A stretch of DNA of 64,000 nt, from contig OZ022344.1 of the NCBI GenBank assembly GCA_963989245.1, positions 64,089,817-64,153,816 of the forward strand, read 5' to 3'. A model generated the notes under the pieces. That model worked only from the letters and a program-made list of their open reading frames with translations. It searched no databases and was not told the origin of the DNA. Source of the DNA: Nansenia antarctica. Taxonomy: Eukaryota > Chordata > Actinopteri > Argentiniformes > Microstomatidae. The position numbers were made by a program, and so were the translations under genes. Position 1 is the first letter of the stretch; every line of letters starts with the position of its first letter. This document shows, one piece after another, positions 1 to 14,521 of this stretch.

Positions 1-272
1 CTGTAGCGAATTAAGTTTCAAATACCGTAAGCAAGTGTTCACTTGTGTATAGATGCATAGATGTATAGATGTTATGTCAAGAGAGTTACTGAGATGAATG
101 ATTCATCACTAATATTTGTATGTCATGTTTGTTGAATGTTTAAAATGTAAAAAAAAAAATGTTTATGTCATGTCATGTTTATCTAACCTTTATGCATCCA
201 GGAAAGTCACATTGAGGTCCAAATAGCTCATGATCAACTTTCACTACAGACAAAATTTGGTATATCAAAGCA

Positions 273-482
273 CAGTGCCTTTGGAAAGTATTCAGACCCC
301 TTCAGTTTTCCCACGTTTCTTACAAAAAACATGTTTTCGCTTTGTCATTCTGGGCTATTGTGTGTGGCTTGATGGCAAATTATTTTTTATATTATTTATT
401 TAATCCATTTTCACACAACAAACTCCACAACAAATTCCACAACAAAATGTGGAAAAAGCCGGAATACTTTACGAAGGCACAG
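273..482. mobile_element. Short non-autonomous Tc1/mariner-like element
   Basis: The left end starts CAGTGCCTTTGGAAAGTATT and the right end, read on the minus strand, starts CTGTGCCTTCGTAAAGTATT. These are imperfect terminal inverted repeats of the Tc1 type common in fish genomes. Only about 210 bp separate the ends and no transposase remains, so it is an internally deleted copy. A TA follows the right end, but the left TA is not preserved. Confidence 0.75.
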
Positions 483-1021
483 TAGCGTGTTCAGCCAGTG
501 TGCGCTGCATAGACAGGTGCATCCACCTCAGCATGTGTTAAAGTCTTTACGTAACAGAAACAATACTTGGTGTACAACCATTGAACTAAAACAACAAAGG
601 GGGACTATGATTAGCCTTCAGTGTTTAAACCGTCCCCGGTTCTCACCACTGTCACCACATGGGATTTTCAACCCTCAAAGACATAAATATTTCCATTACC
701 TTCTGGTCTTACTGTGAGCCTTCAGTCAAAAGCAGTTGGGACTTGCAAGAAGCAACATCAAGCTGTCATGAGTGACTGAGGCGTCATCAGTACCAGTCCC
801 TCCGGTCCAGGGTTCAGTAACCTGAGACATAATTGTGTTTTACTTGGTCCAGAGAATTTCCTTAAAACAATACCCCGCGTTGCCATGCAGTCATAGAGCA
901 ATAATAGAATGATTGTTTGGAGTGAGAGAGGCCTTCCTAGCTCCATTGGACCGATTGCGTCCAGCCACAGCCTCAGCCTCACTCCAATATCCCTGACGGA
1001 AAAAAAACAGCTGCGCTTGTA

Positions 1022-1128
1022 ATCCAAACACACACACGCACGCATGCATGTACACACGCGCATGCACACGTGCACACACACACGCACAGACAGACAGACA
1101 GACAGACAGACACACACACTCAAACATG
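1022..1128. repeat. CA-rich and (CAGA)n compound microsatellite
   Basis: A degenerate CA/CACG tract runs into about six CAGA units and ends in CA repeats. Further TG and CA tracts lie at about 1399-1437 and 1617-1680. Confidence 0.9.
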
Positions 1129-1397
1129 AGCCAAAGTTGATTATCTCTCATAAACGTAAAGCTTTTCAATAAAACATAACGAAAAAAAAGCTAAAATAAA
1201 TTCATCATCTTCCAGAAGTCTTTCATAACCGACTCTGCGCTCTAACAACGGCGTGTTAATGAGCCATGTGGCGGACATCAAAAGCGGAACGCTACAATCA
1301 GGGACAGAGAGAATTAAATGGGAATAAAATGTTCTGGAAGAGAAAACAAACCCTGTAGAGCGTCTCAGATGAGAACCCAGCTGGATACGATATGCAG

Positions 1398-1438
<41 letters not shown>

Positions 1439-2301
1439 GGTGTGTGTCTGGACCCTGCAATACGAGAGTCTCTTAGAAGGGATGGGTGGGGCCCCATCGA
1501 CAGATTACCATCATTTGCTACTAGCGTGCCGCCGCGGTAGCCGGCAGGGAACAAGGAGCGTTATGTGGCCTCTCTCTGGGCACCTGTACTGTACTTGGCT
1601 AGATTAGTATGCCCCCGCGCGCACACGCACATGCACACACGTATACACGTACACATGCACACACGCACACACACACACAACAAGTTTATCTCTCCTCCTC
1701 ATTGCCATATTATACACCAGCATATTAAGCCCTTCCCCTTTCATCTCCACACAGCCAGGATCTCTCATTTGGAGGCTGAAGTACATTCAAAGACCCCCCT
1801 CCCCCCAGCCCAACCCCACCATCTCAATTATTATCAGATCTGTAGGGTATTCACTAGCTAACCCAGAGTTGGAGGAACATGTGGAGATCAGATCTGTAGG
1901 GTTGGTGGAACGTGTGGAGACATCCAGTGCCCTGCGTAGCTAATGGGACAGTGAAGCTCTATAAAGCTCTTAGGCTCTATACTCTAAACGTTTTTACTAT
2001 GGAGGTTAAAGGAGGTTACCTATGAGGTTAAGATTCCTCAGCTTTTACTTGAGGGTATTTGTGTGCATACTGTATCAGTCTCACCATTTTACATAGTCCC
2101 CCTATTTCAGGGCACCAAAGTAATGGGACAATTGACTGGTATGTTCCTTCACATCATTTGTGCAGACATCAGAGAGCTATCAATATCTAGTATTGATTCT
2201 AGACTTTGCCTTTAGAGGCAAAATAAGAAGAAAATGCTTCACTGTCCCATTACTTCCACAGGGCTCTCTCCCCTCTCTCTCTTCCCCCTGTCTCTCTCCC
2301 T

Positions 2302-2547
<246 letters not shown>

Positions 2548-2835
2548 CGCCGGTTGTGATCCGCAGCTGTGTTTATAACAGAAACAGTGGTTCAGATGGA
2601 CCACAGATGTTCTTCCAGACCCAACCTACCTGAGATGGGGGCTCATGACCTAAAGGAGCGTTCCTCCCCGGGCTCTGAATCACAACTCCCATATCCTGTT
2701 TATTTCCTCTACTGGTGCCATATGAATGCCCTGAATGAGGCCTTTCTTGGGACAGCCACTCACCGCGTTGGTTCAACGTACGTATCTTCCTGTGTTTGTA
2801 TGTTAGCAACAACAATAAACAAGGGAAGGGACACA

Positions 2836-2968
2836 GTGGAGGCAGACATCTTAGGACGGGGCTTGTTGTAACGCATGGAATGGAAAGAGGAATGGCATCA
2901 AACACATATCCGGAAACATGTATTTTGATGCCATTCCTGACTCTTCGACTTCTCCCCCCACCAGCCTT
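2836..2968. mobile_element. Palindromic MITE, 'CTCATTGTAATGCATGGAA' family
   Basis: The left half (GGAGGCAGACATC, GGAATGGAAAGAGGAATGGC) is mirrored by the right half (GATGCCATTCCTGA, then CCCACCAGCC). More copies of this family lie at 15409-15477 (half), 17000-17134, 17811-17950, 18331-18470, 33370-33480 and 45310-45384. From memory it resembles a short inverted-repeat family abundant in salmoniform and esociform fishes. The superfamily is not determined. Confidence 0.7.
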
Positions 2969-3010
2969 GGCCATATGTCTTACTATTAACTTATTCTACT
3001 ATTGAGAGCC

Positions 3011-3147
3011 CAGTTAGTCAGTCAGCCAGCCAGTCAGCCAGCCAACCTGCCAGCCAGCCAACCAATTGTCAGCCAGTCAGCCAGTCAGTCAGCCAGTCAG
3101 TCAGTCAGCCAGCCAGCCAGTCAGCCAGCCAGACAGTCAGCCAGTCA
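3011..3147. repeat. Degenerate (CAGT/CAGC)n tetranucleotide repeat
   Basis: CAGT, CAGC and CCAG units are interspersed over about 137 bp. Confidence 0.9.
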
Positions 3148-6043
3148 CCACCCTCTTATGATAAAGTGATGCTTCAGATCTCTTCCCAGGGGGAGGCCTC
3201 TTCATCGTGAAGTATCATACCACGGCTTATCTGTCAGCTGAAGACCCTCTCATTTCCTGTACACAGGCTACCATCAAAGCCTGAAAGACACCGCCATACA
3301 CTGTGAAGTGAATGGTTGCTATTGGGAACGCACAGAAATCGTATGGCCAGGAGTTCATTCTTATTCAATAAGTACGGTACACTCTAGAGGTGACCAATTT
3401 AACACTAAGCACACAAAACACACACAAGATCCAAGATGGTGGCGATCAGATTGGCTCCTGCTCAACTTCGCCACTTTCGTACTATTTTGCTACTTGTTAT
3501 TGCCTTTTGTGTGCAGCACCTTGCTGCTCTTATTTCCTAGGACCGTCAAGCTATTCTGGACATTTTGCTACTTGTTATTGCCTTTTGTGTGCAGCACCTC
3601 CTCTTAAAGTCAACCTTATGTAGAAAAGAAAAAAGATAGATGCTTCTGCTGTATGTTAGTTGCGTCAGTTAATGATTTTCTCCCACAGAAACAGCCGATC
3701 ACACAGAAAATGTGATGCTGTCTGAGACATCATGAGTCCAGGGTGTGTATTCCAAGACCTGTAGGAAGGAATACTCTGGGAAGGGATTTAAGACTCCAAA
3801 GGCGTTATCACTGAGCAGGGTGTATGTTTGACAAGGGCCAGATTAGAGATCAGGTCAGAGGCTGAAGGAATGTGGCTGGGGCTGATGTGGCTGTAATTGC
3901 CTTCTCTAAGACACTGCTATCAGCCCCTCTGCGTCTCCCAGGCCTCTCTCTATGTTTAGACAGGGGGATCGACGAGCAATACTTAATATGGCAGTTAGCT
4001 TCTTTTAGCATTGACTTGGATGAGCCTAAATAGCATTGTCTCCCTGTAGGTAACTGGGAAGAGATTAAATGCTGTCATCGCTTGGCGATGACGTTGTTGT
4101 TGTTGTTGTTTCTTTTTCCGTTGAGATTTCAGGATCAGAAACTGTCAGGCATTGGGAGGAACAAAAAGTGCTGCTAGAACTATACAGGGTAAACGTGGCA
4201 AGGAACTTCAATGCTTTAAGCCTGTTTAATATCAAACCTCAAGTTCCTCTAGAACGTGGGAGCCTGAAGAAAGTGTAAAATCTGCAAATGGCAGCAATTA
4301 CTGACATGCCTTATGTAACTACATATTTCAGAGTGTGTGGGGGGGGGGGTTCTAAGGATATACAGGGCTTTTTATATTTCAGAGGGAGGTGGGGGGCAGG
4401 GGGTGGGGTGTTCTAAGGATCAACAGCCCTTTTCCAGGAACTGAAATTCATTATCCGCTTTCCGAATAGAGAGACAGATAGGAGCCACCCTTCTCATGCC
4501 CTATGACCTTCGCGTCCAAAAAACTCTGTGAAAACAGACCACTTCCTGTCAAGTACACATTTAACGTCTCAGCTCTGTCTTTGCATGTCCAAGGATGTCC
4601 AAAATGACATCCGATTTAGAGGAAAGGACAATTTCGGACAACGCTCGTCCCAAAAGCATCCATGTGTCTTTCACAATACCTTGTGTTCTTTCACAGGCTC
4701 GATGCGTCTCATCATTCCCCTTCACAACTCCCGCAATTCCAATGAATCACATTTCAGTCAAGAAATGTTAACTTACACTACCAAACTTTTAACAATTCAC
4801 CAATGAATTGAGTCACTCCACTCCACGAAAGTCACTGCAGCACAGTATGTGTCACTCGTTGTCACAATAACATTGGCCTATAACTTACTTCCCTTCCAAC
4901 CCCCCCCCCCCCCCCTGCCTTCTTTCTTTTTTGGAGCAAGTGCCCCAGTTAAGAAATCACTAACATCCCATCCAGTCTGGGGCTGGGTTGGAATCTCCCA
5001 GAGGGTATGTAACCAATATGGAGAGAGCACACTTCCACAGATGCCATCAGAGAACAAGCATATGAATTACCAGGCAGCCTGCCATCTCCCAGTTCAGACA
5101 GAATGACATTAATACCTGATTAAGACCCAAACAACAACACAACAACAACATGAAAGCCAAAGCAACTGGGACCCAGGTAAAGGTTTCATCATTTATATAT
5201 TAATGGATTTATTAACAAAGACTTGACTCAACTCAACTAGCTTGCTGGAGTACTGTAGCTTCCCCTTCAAAAGTTACAACGCTACAGAATGTGACTGGCT
5301 GGCAGCAACCGAGGGACTTTGAATTGAAAAAAGAAAAAGAAAAAGAAAAACAGAAAAGAAAATCAGATCCCGTCAGCAAATCACATTACGATGAATAAAA
5401 TATCATGCCACAGTTGACCATAACTAATTCAGAAGCCATGATATATTTATAGCTACAATTAAAGAAAACACAATCCTTTTAAATGTAAATGGAAGTAAAT
5501 ATTAGCATTAGCCAATTAAGTCACAATTTATAGGCAAAGTACCTATACAAGTGACCTAATTGGATGGAGAGTGGTGAACATGTAATTGCTGTATAATTAA
5601 AAAAACAAACATAATAATTGTATGTGAGGTTTTAAAAAGATTATGATTCACAGCAATTAGTGCGGCAAGACACGTTTTATCATTACTACGCAATTAATAA
5701 ATAGTTAACTTAATCAACTAAACGCATAAAATATTTGATACAATTAATACTAAGTGGTTTGCTTCATCAGATGTTTATGTTCTCTGATGTTACAACAGCC
5801 CCTGTTGTGTGCATACCTAAAAAATGGTACAATAATAACAGTAACAATAGTTGTTTTACCTAAATATTTTCATTTTTACACAAGGTAGAATGTTCCACAG
5901 TAGAAGTGATAACACCCTGTTTTCATTAAGCATCACGATGCGATCCAAAGCGTTGTATAATGAGATGATTGTTGCAACATGACCTTTATGGAAAGACACT
6001 TCCCCCTAGGCCAGGAGGCAGCTGTGGAGAGAAGGCCATAGAA

Positions 6044-6184
6044 AAGAAGAAGAAGAAGAAGAAGAAGAAGAAGAAGAAGAAAACAACACACCTTTGCCCT
6101 CTCAGAGGATGTCCAATCATCTTTTGGGAATGGCCCTTGACTTATGCAAAAGCCCGGGGGCTGCAACTAATCAAGTGCTGTGTG

Positions 6185-6250
<66 letters not shown>

Positions 6251-6650
6251 CGCATGTTTGTGCATGTGTGTGTGTCTGTGTGCGTGGGGTTGTGTGTGGG
6301 TGTGTTAGGTTAAAACCATACCCTCAATCCCTCTCAACTCCTATTTAACCTTCAATATTTTCTATCAATTTCCCAGCACAACTCTACTTCATTCACACAT
6401 TTTTTAGTTACATGACTTTATTGCCGTCTGTTTATGGTTTTCAAACACATAACATCCTCTCGAAACCCAACATTTTTATTCATGAAATATCGTCATAGTC
6501 AACCCCCCCCCCCCCACACCCACCCACACGCACACACACGCACACACACACACACACACTCACACACAGATACACAGTTTCTGACACACACACACAGCCA
6601 CGCACACACACACTGAGTTTTTTTATACACACACAGACACACACACACAC
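6044..6650. repeat. Cluster of (GAA)n, (TG)n and (CA)n microsatellites
   Basis: A pure GAA tract lies at about 6044-6080, a TG tract at about 6187-6246 and interrupted CA tracts at about 6517-6650. There is no coding potential. Confidence 0.9.
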
Positions 6651-7057
6651 CTGATAAGTTTGTCTCAACTTCCAATGCCGGCTCATAATAACCTCTTTAT
6701 GACCTCTAATTCATTTAACCATATTCTTTTTCTAACATCAGAGTTGAGCTTTTGGCGTCTGAGGTCGTAAAGGGGATGGTGTGGTTGGGACAGCTCGCTC
6801 TCTTCCGGCTTTCAGACTACGTATTGATGAAGGGCCCATTTGCTAAGTGTATGGTTATGGGTTGCGTAATGGACGTGGAAGTAACAGCACTCACTGTTCC
6901 TCAGCGTTGAGATGCCTCATTCTGCTTGGTCAGGACTGTCTGCGTGTGACCAGGACAATGAACGGACTGAATCTGGTTTCCTGTTAAATTGTTCGTCTTG
7001 GTATAACATTATGTAATACAACACAATGCATAAATGACATAATATTATACTGCGGTT

Positions 7058-7195
7058 ATCTGTGGCTCAGTTGGTAGAGCACGGTGCGAACAACGCTTAG
7101 GTTGTGGGTTCGTTTCCTGCTGGGACCATATATACTGAAAAATGTATGCACTCCCTGCAATGCTCCCTGCTTTGGGTAAAAGTGTCAGCGAATTA
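7058..7195 (+). mobile_element. tRNA-derived SINE
   Basis: The 5' part has an A-box-like TGGCTCAGTTGG and, after the expected spacing, a B-box-like GGTTCGTTTCC, so it derives from a tRNA gene. It continues with CATATATACTGAAAAATGTA and a degenerate GTCAGCGAATTAG tail. The copy at 17401-17550 shares the same architecture. It is not a functional tRNA gene because no acceptor-stem complement is visible. Confidence 0.75.
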
Positions 7196-7766
7196 GAATA
7201 TTATTACTATACTATAATATCCAACCCATAACATTATTAATATAACATGGTGAAGATGGAAGTTAGCAAACATAATTCAAGAGGAATACAGTTTGCCACC
7301 CGAGCGACACGTGTGTGAGTCGTCTCGCTAAGTCATTATGGTGTTATGCCTGTCAGAGAGGGGATACGGCGTGATTACTGTCGGCTTGGCCACCCACAGA
7401 GTTGGACGAGGTCTCTAAAGTTGAGGCTCGGTGAATGTTTGACTGCCGCTCCCTCGAGGCTAACCCTCTACCCTTCCATCTTCTGATGTTCAAATCAAGA
7501 CCGTGCAGTTACCCAGCATGCACATCGATTTCCTCCTGCCTTCCACTCGTCCCTCCTATGTCATGTCTGTTGCCTTTAGTGTGGGGTAAACAGTTGTGCG
7601 CACAGGGACATAATCTGAGATGGGAGAGGGACAGATTTGGGGGGGGATTGGGTTTTGGCGGGGGGGGGGGGTGGTTAGTTCCCAGATGCTCCGTCCCTGA
7701 GTGCTACACTGCGTCTGTTGCCGTAGAGATGGTTGTCAGGCGGGCGGTGCTGCTGTGTGCGCGCAA

Positions 7767-7772
<6 letters not shown>

Positions 7773-7853
<81 letters not shown>

Positions 7854-8075
7854 CTGCTGCTGTTTCCTTTGGGGGCACGGCCTGTTACCGTGGGGGGAGG
7901 TGGAGATTTACTATCCCACCCAGTCAAAGTGCTCCGCTGCGCACACACACTCACACACACATACACACACACACACACACACAGACACACACTGAGTTTC
8001 TTATACACACACACACACACACTCTGAGTTTTTTATACACACACACACACACACACAACTACACACACACACACT
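7773..8075. repeat. (GA)n and (CA)n microsatellites
   Basis: A pure GA tract runs from about 7773 to 7852. Interrupted CA tracts lie at about 7938-7990, 8008-8022 and 8036-8075. The block sits just upstream of the presumed ednra promoter. Confidence 0.9.
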
Positions 8076-8084
8076 CCAAACTCT

Positions 8085-8301
8085 CCACAGAAAAACCCAG
8101 AGCCATAACGCCAAGGCACCTCAGAGCAGCAGCAGTGAGCAGCGGCAGACGGGGGGCGCGTTGTGGAACCCAAGTGGGATACTTTGCGACTTTGATACCC
8201 TGTTAATTACTCATGTGATGTGATACAGATGTCTGGGGGCTTCAGCCGAAAGTTCGCCTGACGGTTTTCCACCGGGGGAAGAGGCAGACATTTTAGGAGC
8301 G
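8085..8301 (+). promoter_or_regulatory. Candidate 5' noncoding exon or promoter of ednra
   Basis: Mammalian EDNRA has a noncoding first exon and its ATG in the second. A splice acceptor just upstream of the fish ATG exon (AG at 9610-9611) suggests the same arrangement here. The stretch ending in GGAGCG|GTAGGT at 8301/8302 has a donor-like sequence and is GC-richer and more complex than its surroundings. Neither a TATA box nor a transcription start could be identified with confidence, so the extent is a guess. Confidence 0.3.
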
Positions 8302-9463
8302 GTAGGTGAAAACCAAACGTATTTATTATTTATGGGTATATCAATTTATGTGCCGTCATCAGGGTTCCCAGAGGTGGCGTGCTGGTGGTAAACTGTGATG
8401 CTACATGAAGGGCTGGCTGCTAAATAGTTCTTTGTGTACGAGGTGACAGCTGGGACCGAAACAGGAAACACTGTTGGCTATGAGCGATATATAACTGTTG
8501 TGATAAAAAAGAAAAAAAAAGATTAAAAAAGAAAAGCTTCAACCTAGTCAAATGTTCAACTGGCTGCTTAACTTTTCTTTACCTGGTGTTGTCTGGAATT
8601 AAATAGTTTCAATTGTACAGCTTTAGAAAAGGCTTTATATTGAATCTGTAACGTCTTAATGATCTATAACTTATAAGGATATAACCTGTTAATGATATGA
8701 ATTAAAGAATGTATAAAGGCTTCATGAATGCACAAAATAAAGTGTTGCCAAATATATATTGGTTGTAGGAAAGTCTTTTAACGTGTAAAAACCAATACTG
8801 ACAGGGACAATACATGTTTGACTACTGTATTTGAATAAAGGGAGATTTTCTTTACATTCTTATTCAACTTTTTTTCATTTAAACTACAAAACGTCTACTG
8901 TAAAACTAGACGAGACGTCAGTCCTTTCATGATGAAACAGCCCTTTGTTTTAGTAACCACTGGTCTGAGTTGTGAATCAGAAACAGAGGGGCAGAAACCA
9001 CACTGATGAAAGCCATGCAAAGGACACATTGTCAAAACACCACGAGAAAACACAAAACCCTCCTGTTCACGACCACAGTCTTCTAAGCCAGTGCTGAGAG
9101 GAGAGGAGAGAAAAGAGAGGAGAGGTGAGGAGAGGAGAGGAGGAGAGAAGCATCATCCCCATTGTCTGACTGTAACTAGTCTTGGCATCTCCCATCTGTG
9201 CCCCCTTGGCAAAAACCTTTTTGAAGTCTTAAGGAAGTTGTTAGACTTCCTTGAAGCAATTGGAAAGCTTGGGCTCACTGTGCTGTTGTCAAACTTTTGA
9301 GTGACAAGCCATTTTCGGCTTGGCTCGATTTCCAAGACAATTCAAAGGTCCTAACATTCGTTGGGGAAAGCAGAGAATTCTGGCAAAATTATAGAGTGGG
9401 ATACAAGTCACAATGTTTGGTTTTGGTGTGTTTCAAGTGAAGTCTAATGGCTGACATAATAAT

Positions 9464-9609
<146 letters not shown>

Positions 9610-9660
9610 AGTGGTATATTGGGACTTTAATCTCTCTCCATCCCCGTATCAAAGAGTGGA

Positions 9661-10524
9661 ATGCGGTCTATAATGGGCGCCCCGGCCGTACGTACGTTGC
9701 TGCTAATGGCCGTCATGGCCGCCCGTGGAATGTGTCAGATAAACATGACCGCGGCAGAGGAGGAGGAGGAGACTCTCTCAGAACTCTTCTTCCTCCACTC
9801 CAGTGCCCAGCCCCTGGTCTTCCACAGTACCAGCAGCCCCTTCCTGGAAGACCCGTCCCCCACCAGCCAACAGCAGGGGGACCTGGGGACCCCCGGTGGA
9901 GGGGCAGGGTCCACCAACGTCAGCAGGGTGAGAGTGGTGCCACCACCGCCGTGCGCCAAGAGGACCTCCACCAGGGTCTATCTGAAGTATGTCAGCACGG
10001 TGTTCTCCATCCTGGTGTTCGTGGTGGGCATGGTGGGCAACACCACGTTGCTGATTATCATCTGCCAGAACAAGTGCATGTGGAACGGCCCCAACGCTCT
10101 CATCGCCAGCCTGGCGCTGGGCGACCTCATCTACATCTTCATCCCCATCCCCATCAACATGTACAAGGTAAGAGGGGAGAGGGGGGAGTCACCGTGACGA
10201 CGCCATTTCACTTCCGGGTTGATGTGACGTTGATGAGGGTTGGGGTCGACGTCTCTGGGGCAGAGGAGTCATAGGGGGGAGGAAATGTGTCGTGGTGAGA
10301 CTGAAGTTCTGCGTGTAGGGTGAGAGAGAGAGAGAGAGAGACATGGAACAGACAGATAGAGAGAGAGAGAGAGAGACGTGGAACAGACAGATAGAGAGAG
10401 AGAGAGAGACGTGGGGCAGACAGAGAGAGAGAGAGAAACGTGGGGCAGACAGAGAGAGAGAGAAACATGGAAGTAGACAGAGAGAGAGAGGGAGAAATGC
10501 TCAGTTGAGAGAGAAACATGGAGT

Positions 10525-10560
<36 letters not shown>

Positions 10561-11328
10561 GTGGGGGATAAAAAAAACAAGTGGAGATGAGCGGGGGAGG
10601 CAAAAAGAAAGTGCACAATTGCACGGAGGCCCGAGCGGGCCGTTTATCTGGGAGAGTGCTCTGTCTTCACAGCGAGCCTGTTTGTGATGAGAGAGGGAGG
10701 GATATGGCAGCCTTACCCAAACACGGGAACCAGACTGCGGTCACACATACGCCCGGCCTGCTGGTGACCCAGCGTTAGTCACGGGACCAACTCGATACCC
10801 CTTATCTGTCTTCCCGAGGGGAACATTGCACTCACTCAACAAAGTCCTAGACAACGTTCTGTTCCAAGTGATAAACCGCAGCAGGGCAGCGTGAGTCATT
10901 TCATCAATTAAACCGCAGCGTAGTGTGTTCAGGCCCCATGTCGGCTCCTTTTAGTGTGATTTACAATGTTGTCTGGTTGTGTTCCATACCAACCGACATT
11001 TTGATTGATGGTGACATTTTGAATGATGGTGACATTTTGAATGATGGTGACATTTTGAACAATATTCTCGACGGGCCCCGCTGAAATCGGCGGAACGGGT
11101 CAGTTGTACTAATAGTATGTAATACATTGCGGATGCTCAATTCATCTGAGGAAATAGTGTAAGGGGAGGACGCCACCTGTTGTGTGTTACCGGTGCATTG
11201 TTCCAATCACACTGCGTCAGCACATATGGAAGCGCCGAGATCCAAGGCCAGATTGTTCACATGTGCGCAGAGGAAGAGGCTTTCGGTTACACACACACAC
11301 ACACCATTTTGTATACACACACACACAC

Positions 11329-11359
<31 letters not shown>

Positions 11360-11588
11360 AACTTTCTCATACACACACCATTACTTTTTTCATGCACACA
11401 CACACACACACACACAAACACACAAACACACAAACACACACACTGTCCCTTTTGTATGGAACGGAAAATAACTGTAGCGTAGTACAACCTGTGTCTCTAG
11501 CGTGGCACTCCCTCCTACACACACACAGCCCTGCCAGAGGCCCTGCTCACTTCCTATGGGGTTTGACACTGTTTCCAAAATTAATCAG

Positions 11589-11628
<40 letters not shown>

Positions 11629-12769
11629 GCTAAAAACAGTGACGTGGGCCCCCTTCCCAAGCCCTCTACTCCCATGCCCCTGGGACTCTGTGATTAAACG
11701 GAACATTCCAAGTCAACAATAGGGGGGTTCAGGATGCACCCGTGAAGTACTTCCTTTGGCTTGGACTATGAGAGACTTGGGATAATCCCCCTCCATCACC
11801 CGCCCCCCCCATCTCCCCCCCCTCACTCCACACCCCCTGTAATTCTTTATTCAGCCCATGTTGAGTCCTGTTCAGGGAAGGTTGCCAGCGATAGACCACT
11901 TGCATAGTGACAAAGCCAAGCGGTGTGTCTGATGAGGTCCACTGAGCTGTGAGTTGTTTTCCTAAGGGATGTCACATTGAAAGAGGCCATGGAAGTAGTA
12001 CTTAAGACACAAGTTAGGTCTGCCATTAGAAGTGAGGACAGGGCTTGTGAAGATGGCTCTAGGAGATGTCTAGGCGTTAAGTGGTCGTGAATGATGGACC
12101 GTAAGATGATGATGAGGTCCATGTGGACACACTGTTGGCCTGCGACTCACAGTGACGCAAGGATGACCGTAAACGCTCTCTGATGTGGTCGAGACAGGCC
12201 TGTTGAGAAATGTCCTTGGTAGAGTGGTTAAAGATGGCCGCCCTCAGGGACACCACTGGAGGGGCCAACAACTTCTTCTCTGACGATCAGCTCCTTCACA
12301 CCACCTCAGGCCATGACTAAACCACTTCTTGTTTCTTCAGTTTTTAATTGTAATTAATCGTGATTGTTTTTAATATGATTCTTTATCTTTGTTGGTATTT
12401 TTCCACTCCATTCGATACATATTGAGAATGTTGAATGAGTTGTCATAGCAGAATTGGAACTACAAAATGTTAGACTACAAAATGTTGGACTACAAAATTA
12501 CACTACAGAGTTGAGCAAACGAAATGTAACCCCTAAATCCTAAATGAAGAATAAAGGTTAAATGACATAGTTTTGACATGAAGTGTTACAGTTGTGTTGA
12601 GCGTTCTCTTACACTCTGCTGTTGTCTGCCTCCAGCTGCTGGCCGGCCAGTGGCCTTGGGCCGACTACACCTTCGGGCTCGTCCTGTGTAAGCTGGTGCC
12701 CTTCCTCCAGAAGGCCTCGGTGGGCATCACCATGCTCACCCTCTGTGCCCTCAGTGTCGACAGGTCAGT

Positions 12770-12802
<33 letters not shown>

Positions 12803-14014
12803 ACGCACATGCACACACACACACACAATCCTACTTCTACAGAACGATTAAACAGTCTCATCTTATACTCAAGTGTAACTGCTGTGTTCATACACGTAAG
12901 GCTGAACTGGAGTTTATGATGCATGCTTATATGAATGAAGGTCTTTCTGGCTATGTATTACTAATGGTATCCTCTCTTATGCCTTTCTTTACAATTACTG
13001 GGGATTTTTAAGTGCACTGACCATTCTGAATATTTCATCTTTGCATGGTAATACCCCCATGTACTGTCGATGGTTTTGTAATTCAGGCAACCCTTTTCTC
13101 TTTTGGACTACAGTATAGTGCACATGGTGAGCAAAAACTTGAGGCTGGATCTCAGACAGTATGTGTGGTTATTTAAGCCTTTTATTCCATAGGGATTTAC
13201 CATCAGCTCCATGTAATACAGTTATATGATGTCGTAAAAGCATGGTTTAATCAGTTCCAGACCTGTCTGTGTTTATACTGTAGACGTCTGTTGTGCAATA
13301 GTGTATAATCCTACATAGGGTAGGCCAGCCATGACACGTAGAGATAATTATTCTAGCCTTTTCTATGAAATATAGACATATATTTGGATTGAGTATAGCA
13401 GCAAAATCTCACAAAAATGTCAAATCAACATCTGACAAACATTTGACTTCATTGTTTCTAAACCAGTAAATCACCATGATGGGTTGAGAAATCCTTTGTC
13501 CTTAAAAAAAAACAAAAAAACGACGGAAAACCAAATGTTTTCTCCTTTGGTTTGAGGGGTCGGGATGGGGCGGTAAGTAAGACAAATTACACAGGAAAGA
13601 TTAATGATTTAAAGGTTGCCTCCACCACAGGATGCTAGTTAGTTAACTCCTTGTTGAAGGTAAGAATGTTTGTCCAGGACATTTATGAGGTCAATAATAA
13701 TAGCTCTCTCCCATTGGAGTACTTACTTTCCCTTGTTTTCTATTGGCTGCATCTGTGAAAAACTAACCCACCTGCAATTGGTTATTTTTTATTCTAAAAA
13801 GACCTAAAATACCTAAAAGTGTCAGGTTCAATCTCACATTTGATCTCAATCTCACATATAAAATCGATTATAAAGACTTTGATATTTTGTTGGAAAGTTC
13901 TGAGAGTTTTCTGTCTTGTATGTTCAAGCGATTTCAGCGCTTTTTCTTTCTCTTTCTCTCCCTGCCATCTTTTTTCTATGATACTCTAACAACTCACACG
14001 CACACGCTCACACA

Positions 14015-14087
<73 letters not shown>

Positions 14088-14117
14088 CCACACGCACACC
14101 CACACCCACACCCACAC

Positions 14118-14153
<36 letters not shown>

Positions 14154-14435
14154 TGTATTTGTTTTTTTATGGACAAAGTAAGGGTGAGTGCTTTTAGTCC
14201 AGTTCCATGGTGCTCTGTGAGCCAGAAGACACAGTCGGGAGATAAGAGCAGTCATGGGATGGGCTCCAAGGTCTGACGGAGACCATTAGACATGTTTAAT
14301 GAATCCTATCCTCTGCAGAAGGTCCTGTGTGTGTGTGAGAGACAGACGGTGATGAGGGGAGTGGTCTTTAAGAGCAGATGGTCTCCACTTGTTTTCAGGA
14401 AATGTTCAGCATATCTTGTCTGGTCTGTCTGTGCA

Positions 14436-14521
<86 letters not shown>

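Noticed and set aside
7058..7140. tRNA gene
   Set aside because: Internal promoter boxes exist, but no acceptor stem closes and SINE-type sequence follows. The copy at 17401 is rejected as a tRNA gene for the same reason.
11180..11697. Thr-His-rich open frames
   Set aside because: Translations of CA repeats inside an ednra intron, with no splice or family support. Also at 13887-14276, 14306-14647 and 43089-43610.
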